The position numbers were made by a program, and so were the translations under genes. The notes under the pieces are model-generated. The model made no database searches. It was given only the letters and a program-made list of their open reading frames with translations, and was not told where the DNA came from. Shown one piece after another: positions 15,452-20,777 of a DNA stretch of 20,777 nt (within the stretch, counting starts at the first letter, position 1; each line of letters begins with the position of its first letter). The DNA is from Rickettsiales bacterium (lineage in GTDB: Bacteria > Pseudomonadota > Alphaproteobacteria > Rickettsiales > Anaplasmataceae), in NCBI GenBank assembly GCA_031266615.1, contig JAISAR010000070.1, positions 1 through 20,777 on the forward strand, given 5' to 3'.

Positions 15452-16600
15452 ATGCGTAAAATACTAATTTTATTGTTGATAATATTGCCAATTAAGTTGC
15501 TTGCGGTTGAGATTGAAATTATTGCAGATGTAAATGGTGAACCAATTTCAAATTTAGATATTGAAAAACGCGTTAATCTGATAAATTCACTGTTTCACAC
15601 TCAAAATGGAAAGGAACTAAGGCTTCAAATTCTGAGGCAGCTAATAGACGAAATTATCATTATCAATGAGGCGCAAAGGTTAAATATAAAATTGAGTAAT
15701 GGAGAGTTAAATGATGCCGTCGTGTCATTTCTAACTCAAAGCTTTAAAATTAAGGATGATGAAATTGATCAATACATAAAAGAACATGATATAGACCTTA
15801 ACATCTTGAAAAAACAAATAAAATGTCAGCTTTTGTGGGGCAAAATTATTGAAACAAGAATCGTGCCATTTATCAATATAAGCGACAAGGAAGTAAACGA
15901 TGCAAAAGGGCAAATAGAGAAGCCAGATTATCTTATCACGTTCCAAGAGTTTATAGTTCCTAGCCAAGAGGACGAGAATGTTTATAGTATAGCTGAAGAT
16001 TTGGCGAAAAAATTACGCAATAGTGATAACGACTTTATTCCAGAACCTCCAATAAAGATGTGCAAAGCAACAGTTAATTTGAATCAACTAAAAGGCAACC
16101 TCAAGAGCGCTTTAGAAGGACTAGAAACTGGTGACATAGCAGGTCCAGTCAGTCTTAGCGAAGGTTACTCTATTGTAAAAGTAATAGATAAAGTACAACT
16201 TGATCATACACTACTGGAAAGCACTTTAAAATTAAAACAGGTTGTGGTTAAAAGTTCTGAAAGTTCATTAGACGATCTCAAAGAGCAGAAAGTCAATTGT
16301 TTGAATTTTGATAAATTGGCAGATAATCTTAAGTTGCAAAATGCAAAAGAATTTGAAATAAAGATGCGGGATTTAAACCCTGATTTACAGGCTTTATTTA
16401 GTAAAACAGGGGTAAATGAAATAGTAGAATTCAGAGAAAATAGCACTGCAAGGTTAATGATGTTGTGTGATATCAAAAGCAATACGGCAGATACAGAAGC
16501 TATTAAACAGCAGATATACCAACAAAAGATTATGATACAAAGCAACTTACTACTGGATGATATGCGTAAAAATGCAGCTGTCAGTTATCGATATAGTTAA
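15452..16600 (+). CDS. SurA-like periplasmic peptidyl-prolyl isomerase / chaperone
   Basis: A 382-residue exported protein related to SurA and PpiC parvulins, which escort outer-membrane proteins through the periplasm. A signal peptide is clear: MRK, a leucine/isoleucine-rich core (about 4-18), then KLLA before the mature start. The mature N-terminus has the SurA-type opening IADVNGEPISNLDIEKRVNL and a helical chaperone region (to about 150) with KQIKCQLLWGKII. One parvulin-like domain (about 165-255) ends in LETGDIAGPVSLSEGYSIVKVID. The C-terminal 120 residues lack a clear second parvulin domain. The ATG at 15452 was chosen over an in-frame TTG at 15446 because the signal peptide then begins MRK. 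It converges on pyrC. The surA symbol is withheld because the protein is diverged. Confidence 0.8.
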   Translation: MRKILILLLIILPIKLLAVEIEIIADVNGEPISNLDIEKRVNLINSLFHTQNGKELRLQILRQLIDEIIIINEAQRLNIKLSNGELNDAVVSFLTQSFKIKDDEIDQYIKEHDIDLNILKKQIKCQLLWGKIIETRIVPFINISDKEVNDAKGQIEKPDYLITFQEFIVPSQEDENVYSIAEDLAKKLRNSDNDFIPEPPIKMCKATVNLNQLKGNLKSALEGLETGDIAGPVSLSEGYSIVKVIDKVQLDHTLLESTLKLKQVVVKSSESSLDDLKEQKVNCLNFDKLADNLKLQNAKEFEIKMRDLNPDLQALFSKTGVNEIVEFRENSTARLMMLCDIKSNTADTEAIKQQIYQQKIMIQSNLLLDDMRKNAAVSYRYS

Positions 16601-16632
16601 CCGAAACTAGGACTTCCAAGCGGACATATCAT

Positions 16633-16769
16633 TAGATCCTTGCATAACCAATTTATGGTGAGGAATTTTTAGGAGAAACGCAACCGCAGAATACTTGAAG
16701 TATTTGAGGAGCGTAAGCAAGTTTTGACGCAGAAATTACCATCAGAAAGCAGGTTATGCAAGAGATCTA
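16633..16769. repeat. 137-bp palindromic repeat element overlapping the pyrC 3' end
   Basis: The ends are inverted: TAGATCCTTGCATAACC (16633-16649) pairs with GGTTATGCAAGAGATCTA (16752-16769) with one bulged base. The middle is a loose hairpin with its tip near AATACTTGAAGTATT (about 16690). The right arm supplies the last four sense codons (RSLA) and the stop of pyrC. The left half, including AGAAACGCAACCGCAGAATACTTGAA, recurs at 20341-20381 right after pth. It resembles the palindromic elements known from Rickettsia and Wolbachia and may also end transcription of the two convergent genes. Confidence 0.7.
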
Positions 16770-18097
16770 TTTTGCAAGTACACAGTTTTGCCGGATACAA
16801 TAGTGCGTACTACGTGTCCTTTTACCTTGCGCCCATCAAAAGGAGAATTTTTTGATTTACTAGCGAAGTTGTCAATTTTAATTTCCCATTCGTAATTTAG
16901 ATCAACTAAAATTAAGTCTGCAGCAAGTTTTTTTTGTATACGACCACGTGGCATGTGTATTATATCCGCAGGTTTGTATGTCAATTTTGCAAGTACGTCA
17001 AATAGGCTCATTTGCCCACTGTGGTAAAGTTCAAGTGAAAGAGGCAGCATTGTCTCAAGACCTACGATACCAAATGCAGCGTTCTCAAGTGGCAGATCTT
17101 TGGAACTACGATCATGTGGCGCGTGATCAGTTGCAATGCAATCAATCACACCTGTTTTTAAACCTTCAATCATAGCCAAGCGATCTTCTTCAGTGCGAAG
17201 TGGTGGATTCATTTTTGCAATTGCTCCATGTTGTTTTACTATGTCCTCAGTTAAAGTGAAGTGATGAGGTGTTACTTCGCATGTAACATTCAATCCTAAG
17301 TCTTTTGCGCGTTTAATAGCGTCGAGTGAATCTTTTGCAGAAACGTGTGAAATGTGATAGTGCACGTTTTCCATATCTTTCATGAGCAGTATATCGCGAC
17401 TTACCATGACCGATTCTGACGCACTTAAAATTCCCTTTACTCCCAATTCCTCAGAAATCTTGCCTTCATTAATTGCACCACCTGCTGATAAATTTAAATC
17501 TTCCGCATGTTGAGCAATCGGGACACCCAGCATACTTGAATAAAGTAGCGCCTGCCTCATAATCATTGGATTCATAACTGGCATACCATCGTCAGTGAAC
17601 CCAACTGCACCTGCTTCCTTTAAAAGTGCCATTTCAGTCAACTTTTCTTCTGAAGTGGTGATTTTAGCGTAAAACTCAACGTTTACATATGAAGTTTCAA
17701 GCGCTCTATATTTCAAATACTGAGCCAAAACAACGCTATCGATTGCCGGAGCAGTGTTAGGCTGGCAAACCACAGTCGTAACGCCTCCTGCAGCAGCAGA
17801 TTTGCTACCAGTGTGTATGGTTTCTTTATGCTCCTGACCTGGTTCACGAAAATGCACGTGAATGTCAATAAGACCTGGCATGAGAACAAGTCCTTCACAG
17901 TCTATTGTCTCGTCAATCCCACTTGGAACTCCATTTGAAAATAACGACTCACCAAAATCAACGATTTTATTCCCTTCAGTTAACAGTGAACCTTTTATAT
18001 CGAGTTTAGTTTCTGGATCGATAATGCGAGCATTTGTATATGCAATTTTGTAGCCCTCTTTCTGCCCTGTTTGCAATAAATTCCAAGTTTTAGTCAT
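16754..18097 (-). CDS. pyrC: Dihydroorotase (class I) PyrC
   Basis: This zinc amidohydrolase closes carbamoyl-aspartate to dihydroorotate in de novo pyrimidine synthesis. With the ATG at 18097 it has 447 residues, typical of class I enzymes and longer than the E. coli class II form. Active-site features are the metal-binding HVHFREPG (H80, H82), D170 in GFTDDGMP in place of a carboxylated lysine, H197 (QHAED), the HISH segment near 248-251 and catalytic D324 in ATDHAPH. NSPFDGRKVKG and VSGKTVY mark the C-terminal sandwich. An in-frame TTG three bases upstream (18100) was not used. The last residues RSLA and the stop are encoded by the end of a palindromic repeat, and pth ends similarly. It converges on the SurA-like gene. 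Confidence 0.94.
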   Translation of the reverse strand: MTKTWNLLQTGQKEGYKIAYTNARIIDPETKLDIKGSLLTEGNKIVDFGESLFSNGVPSGIDETIDCEGLVLMPGLIDIHVHFREPGQEHKETIHTGSKSAAAGGVTTVVCQPNTAPAIDSVVLAQYLKYRALETSYVNVEFYAKITTSEEKLTEMALLKEAGAVGFTDDGMPVMNPMIMRQALLYSSMLGVPIAQHAEDLNLSAGGAINEGKISEELGVKGILSASESVMVSRDILLMKDMENVHYHISHVSAKDSLDAIKRAKDLGLNVTCEVTPHHFTLTEDIVKQHGAIAKMNPPLRTEEDRLAMIEGLKTGVIDCIATDHAPHDRSSKDLPLENAAFGIVGLETMLPLSLELYHSGQMSLFDVLAKLTYKPADIIHMPRGRIQKKLAADLILVDLNYEWEIKIDNFASKSKNSPFDGRKVKGHVVRTIVSGKTVYLQNRSLA

Positions 18098-18211
18098 CAA
18101 ATCGCAGTGTTGATTATGAAGTAAATCTAAAGTTTTTTTTAATAAAACACAACCAAATTAAAATGCGAACTGTGCAGCTAAAGATCTCGGATTACCTTAA
18201 TTCGGATTATG

Positions 18212-18236
18212 AGGTGTTACAAGTGATGTAACACCT
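18212..18236 (-). terminator. Perfect 10-bp hairpin, probable terminator of the coiled-coil gene
   Basis: AGGTGTTACA (18212-18221) and TGTAACACCT (18227-18236) form a perfect 10-bp stem with a five-base loop, 18 bases past the stop of the coiled-coil membrane protein gene. The minus strand continues CATAATCC, so there is no strong U-run. The rest of the 18098-18254 gap shows nothing I recognise. Confidence 0.5.
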
Positions 18237-18254
18237 TTGCAAGAAGAATATTAT

Positions 18255-18845
18255 TCAGTCTGGCATCATTGATGTGTTTTCCGGTAGTTTTTCAGTACTA
18301 CTAACATCTACACAAAGTTTTGTGCCTGGTAATTTACTTGAATTATCAAGTTCCATGTTTGATGTATCTGAGCCCTTTTGCTTCTCCCTTTCACTCTTAA
18401 TTCCCTGGTAGATGCAGAAGCCAATAAAACTAATTGCTGCTACAGCGATAACACTTGCTACGATACAACAAGTCAGCATTATTTTTTCTTGATCTGCTAC
18501 TGTTTCTGTCAAATCTGCAATGTTGCTGCCATGATCTGCTACTGTGTCTGTAAGTGTTCCCACTTTTTCTTCCACATTTGCGAGCCTTTCTTGCAAACTG
18601 TTTAAGTGCTCTTGCATACTTTGAATCTGCTCAGCATTGAACAACTGACCTTTTTGCAATTCCTCTAATCTGCTAAATGCGATTTGGATCTGCTCAGCGT
18701 TAAACTGCTGACCTTTTTGCAATTCTTTTAACGTACTAAACACCTTTTGAAACTGCTCAGCATCCATCTTTTGAAGCTTGTCTAGTGCCTCTATTGCCGA
18801 TTCATTAGAACCGAAAAAAAAATCATGAAACCAATTTGTTGACAT
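18255..18845 (-). CDS. Coiled-coil, repeat-containing membrane protein of unknown function
   Basis: No family is recognised. The 196-residue product has three stacked repeats of about 21 residues near 23-81: the two best read ELQKGQQFNAEQIQIAFSRL (41-60) and ELQKGQLFNAEQIQSMQEHL (62-81), and the first is shorter (KLQKMDAEQFQKVFSTL). A heptad-rich coiled coil follows (82-120, with a second internal echo TLTDTVAD / DLTETVAD). One hydrophobic helix lies at about 122-146 (MLTCCIVASVIAVAAISFIGF) before a polar, Ser/Asp-rich tail of about 50 residues. There is no N-terminal signal peptide. The start ATG at 18845 has a strong GGGGG-type ribosome-binding site. A single-pass membrane protein with a long oligomerising N-terminal part is the simplest reading; an effector or septum/surface role is speculation. 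Confidence 0.75.
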   Translation of the reverse strand: MSTNWFHDFFFGSNESAIEALDKLQKMDAEQFQKVFSTLKELQKGQQFNAEQIQIAFSRLEELQKGQLFNAEQIQSMQEHLNSLQERLANVEEKVGTLTDTVADHGSNIADLTETVADQEKIMLTCCIVASVIAVAAISFIGFCIYQGIKSEREKQKGSDTSNMELDNSSKLPGTKLCVDVSSTEKLPENTSMMPD

Positions 18846-18870
18846 TTTTAACCCCCTAGCTAATTAATAT

Positions 18871-18899
18871 ATTATAATTTTACATTCCCAATGGTTAAA
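18871..18899 (-). promoter_or_regulatory. Possible promoter of the coiled-coil gene
   Basis: On the minus strand a perfect TATAAT (18876-18871) lies 17 bases from TTTAAC (18899-18894, 3 of 6) and 25 bases ahead of the start codon. The -35 is weak and the DNA very AT-rich, so confidence is limited. Confidence 0.33.
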
Positions 18900-19065
18900 T
18901 TATTATTAAATTAGCTGTTTATAAAATGTAAAGATCCTTATAATATAGTAAAATTATTAACAATTATTGGATATTCAGGAAAAACAATAGGAATAGAGTC
19001 TAAAATAAATATTTTTTGTGTTGTATTATTAAATCATGTTAATTAAATAATATTTTCATACGTAA

Positions 19066-19095
19066 TACGTGTATCTTATAAATCTTTTACACGTA
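19066..19095. promoter_or_regulatory. 8-bp inverted repeat upstream of the rplY promoter
   Basis: TACGTGTA (19066-19073) and TACACGTA (19088-19095) are perfect arms with a 14-base AT-rich spacer, ending 16 bases before the rplY -35 box. Spacing and position fit a dimeric regulator site or an extruding hairpin; no regulator is suggested. The remaining gene-free stretch 18846-19111 is AT-rich without further clear structure. Confidence 0.3.
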
Positions 19096-19111
19096 CTGCG
19101 AGTAATGAAGT

Positions 19112-19140
19112 TTGAAATAAACATTTTTATGTTATATACT
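19112..19140 (+). promoter_or_regulatory. rplY-pth promoter
   Basis: TTGAAA at 19112-19117 and TATACT at 19135-19140, each 5 of 6, are separated by exactly 17 bases, 38 bases before the rplY ATG. The expected start is near 19147. Confidence 0.55.
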
Positions 19141-19178
19141 AAATTATATTAAAAAGATTAGTTGAGTAGGAGTAATCG

Positions 19179-19790
19179 ATGGCGCAACAAGAAATGGTAA
19201 CAATTAATGCAGAATTACGTGATGTAACAAAAACAGAAGCAATGTATTCCCTAAGAAAGAAAGGACATATACCTGCAATTATATACGGCAAAGGGCATGA
19301 TAATATAAATTTAACATTGTCCGCGAAGGAATTCACGAAGCAATATAAATCAGGTTCCCTTTCTGCACATGTGATAGAATTGAACATTTCAGGTAAAAAA
19401 GAATATGCTCTTGTTCGCGATATTCAATGGCATGTGGTAAAGGATACTGTACAACATGTTGATTTCCAATTTGTTGATAAAGGCGGTGAAATTAAAATAG
19501 ACATACCTTTATCATTTATAAATGAAAGCAAATCTCCAGGAATCAAGCTAGGTGGAGTGCTTAATGTTTTATGTCGTTCCATTACTGTTAAATGCTCTCC
19601 TGAAAAAATACCTCAGGCTATAGAAGTCGATTTATCTGGTAAAATGATCGGCCAGTCTATACACATAAATGATGTAAAATTGCCAGAAGGAGTTAAACTT
19701 GCAGCGCACGAGGAAGAAAACTTCACTGTTGTTACAATCTCTGCTGCCGATAGTAACGTTGAAGAATCTCAAGCAGAGACAGAGGAATAG
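19179..19790 (+). CDS. rplY: 50S ribosomal protein L25 / general stress protein Ctc
   Basis: A 5S rRNA-binding protein of the large subunit in the long, two-domain TL5/Ctc form (203 residues; the E. coli form is only the N-terminal part). The N-terminal 5S-binding domain shows LRKKGHIPAIIYGKG (25-39) and LVRDIQWHVVKDTVQHVDFQFV (about 78-99). The C-terminal domain follows with DIPLSFINESKSPGIKLGGVL and LPEGVKL, then an acidic tail. The ATG at 19179 has an AGGAG ribosome-binding site. Its stop overlaps the pth start by one base, the classical rplY-pth pairing, so the genes are translationally coupled. It is transcribed from the promoter at 19112-19140. Confidence 0.96.
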   Translation: MAQQEMVTINAELRDVTKTEAMYSLRKKGHIPAIIYGKGHDNINLTLSAKEFTKQYKSGSLSAHVIELNISGKKEYALVRDIQWHVVKDTVQHVDFQFVDKGGEIKIDIPLSFINESKSPGIKLGGVLNVLCRSITVKCSPEKIPQAIEVDLSGKMIGQSIHINDVKLPEGVKLAAHEEENFTVVTISAADSNVEESQAETEE

Positions 19791-20341
19791 TGTATTTGGT
19801 AGTTGGGCTTGGTAATCCAGGTAGCCAATATGAGCTAACTTATCACAATATTGGCTTCATCATTGTTGATGCAATTTGCAAGTGTTGGAATTTTCAGCCG
19901 TTCTCTAAAAAAGCCGATTACCTGATAACCCCTGGCATAATTAATGAAAGTAAAACTATATTGCTAAAGCCTTATTCATTTATGAATAACTCAGGTATCT
20001 CTGTTGCAAAAATACGAAACTTTTACAAATTTTCGCTAGATAATATCATTATTATACATGATGATGCTGATCTGGAACTTGGAAGAATAAAAATAAAGAA
20101 GGGTGGCAGCTCTGCTGGACATAATGGACTTAAGTCTATAGACAGTTTTATTGGTAACGATTATTGGCGCCTAAGATTCGGAATAGGCAGGCCCAATGAT
20201 CAAAGAGATCTAGCGGATTACGTATTGTCCAAATTTGCAAACTTCGACAACGCCGCCCACTTAGTAGAAAAAATAGCAAAAAACATACACTTAATGCTGC
20301 AAGAAGATAACACAGCTTTTATTAGATCTCTTGCATTATAA
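19790..20341 (+). CDS. pth: Peptidyl-tRNA hydrolase Pth
   Basis: This enzyme releases tRNA from peptidyl-tRNAs dropped by stalled ribosomes, an essential recycling step. It has 183 residues and a complete active site: N10 (GLGNPG), catalytic H19 (YHN), N67 (FMNNSG), D92 (IHDDADLELG) and H111/N112 (GGSSAGHNGLKSI). The start is a GTG whose first base is the last base of the rplY stop codon (TAGTG), so expression depends on rplY translation. The last residues IRSLAL are encoded by a sequence shared with the palindromic repeat at 16633-16769 and with the pyrC end, so the C-terminus seems to have been set by repeat insertion. The core fold is unaffected. Confidence 0.96.
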   Translation: MYLVVGLGNPGSQYELTYHNIGFIIVDAICKCWNFQPFSKKADYLITPGIINESKTILLKPYSFMNNSGISVAKIRNFYKFSLDNIIIIHDDADLELGRIKIKKGGSSAGHNGLKSIDSFIGNDYWRLRFGIGRPNDQRDLADYVLSKFANFDNAAHLVEKIAKNIHLMLQEDNTAFIRSLAL

Positions 20342-20382
20342 TGAGGAATTTGTAGAAGAAACGCAACCGCAGAATACTTGAA
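20323..20382 (+). repeat. Half-copy of the palindromic element at the pth 3' end
   Basis: TAGATCTCTTGCAT at 20323-20336, then GAGGAATTTGTAGAAGAAACGCAACCGCAGAATACTTGAA at 20343-20382, match the left half of the element at 16633-16769 with a few differences. The first block includes the last pth codons. The second half of the element is replaced by a different hairpin. Confidence 0.65.
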
Positions 20383-20383
20383 A

Positions 20384-20411
20384 CCGCTAACATGTAGCGG
20401 AATGACGGTTT
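20384..20411 (+). terminator. Hairpin, possible rplY-pth terminator
   Basis: CCGCTA (20384-20389) and TAGCGG (20395-20400) pair with a five-base loop. Alternatively AAACCG (20381-20386) pairs with CGGTTT (20406-20411), which is followed by more T's. The second pairing would make a reasonable intrinsic terminator 40-75 bases past the pth stop. Confidence 0.4.
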
Positions 20412-20412
20412 T

Positions 20413-20777
20413 TTGAATCTTCGGGGTGTCATCCAAGTAGCTCATCCAGGATACTACTTTAGTCACAAATATTTAAAAAATTTACCAAGCGAAAAAAAGG
20501 CAAAGAAACCCTGGCCATTGTCTATTTTCAGTATTGGCGTTTTTTTAAGTCTTAAACGCTGCAACTTAGCGACTTTTAAACTGCAACAGACCCTTAGCTT
20601 AAGTGCTAAGAAACTTACTAAGCAGAAAAAAAGACAAAAGAATCCCGTAGTAGATTGTTCTCACTCTCTAATCCTGAAAATTGGCGTACTATACTGTCTT
20701 AAACGACTTATAAGCGCGTTTCAGCTTGTATAGGGAAAAACCTAGAAATCTAGGTGAAATTAATAAAGACATAAGGT
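20413..20777 (+). repeat. Inverted copy of the composite intergenic repeat, cut by the window end
   Basis: This is the reverse complement of 1980-2443 in outline. GGTGTCATCCAAGTAGC, CCAGGATACTACTTTAGT, an AAATATTTAAAAAATTTACCAAGCG-type stretch, AAAAAGGCAAAGAA, two CTTAAACG-containing units and TTATAAGCGCGTTTCAGCTTGTATAGG appear in the expected order. It also carries two tandem units. The element continues beyond the window. A plus-strand ORF through it is low-complexity and not called. Confidence 0.7.

Noticed and set aside
20413..20733. 106-residue plus-strand ORF
   Set aside because: It lies wholly in the dispersed repeat and is low in complexity, with no ribosome-binding site.

Overview
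The window is AT-rich chromosomal DNA from what is almost certainly a Wolbachia endosymbiont (Alphaproteobacteria, Rickettsiales, Anaplasmataceae). The basis is the Rickettsiales-type protein sequences (RuvC, SurE, LigA, CtaE, L21/L27, MnmE, L25, Pth), an ankyrin-repeat protein of the kind Wolbachia carries in numbers, tandem TenA paralogs, short palindromic repeats lying across gene ends, and decayed intergenic repeat DNA. No phage structural gene, transposase, rRNA or CRISPR array is visible.

Layout. 1-250 holds a degraded repeat copy. 251-1722 (minus) is ccmC followed by a GNAT acetyltransferase. 1723-2643 is a long gene-free stretch with an orphan perfect-consensus promoter (1887-1915, plus strand), a composite dispersed repeat (1980-2481) and a hairpin followed by a strong ribosome-binding site and a nine-codon ORF. 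surE (minus) and ligA (plus) diverge from 3397-3616. 5744-9775 is a minus-strand run metK > tenA-like 2 > tenA-like 1 > ctaE > ruvC. Next comes the minus-strand rplU > rpmA > tRNA-Ile(GAU) unit, with a clear promoter and a palindromic terminator overlapping the tRNA 3' CCA. 10589-13510 (minus) is a large protein with a predicted nuclease domain, a STAND/NB-ARC ATPase and ankyrin repeats. It is followed at higher coordinates by tRNA-Ser(UGA) and mnmE (minus). A SurA-like periplasmic chaperone (plus) converges on pyrC (minus) through a 137-bp palindromic element. A coiled-coil membrane protein (minus) diverges from the rplY-pth operon (plus), and the window ends in a second, inverted copy of the composite repeat.

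Most genes are housekeeping: replication and repair (ligA, ruvC), respiration and cytochrome maturation (ctaE, ccmC), translation and tRNA modification (rplU, rpmA, rplY, pth, mnmE, two tRNAs), SAM and pyrimidine synthesis (metK, pyrC) and envelope folding (SurA-like). The accessory content is the nuclease-STAND-ankyrin protein, whose layout resembles bacterial antiviral STAND and NLR-like proteins, the two TenA-like proteins with altered active sites, the coiled-coil membrane protein, and several families of palindromic or dispersed repeats. The ankyrin gene is flanked by short direct repeats that include part of the rplU promoter, which suggests it was inserted upstream of rplU.

Starts were moved inward from the longest ORF where an internal ATG fits the family better (ccmC, surE, ligA, SurA-like, pyrC). 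Family assignments rest on recognised motifs read by eye; no database search was run.
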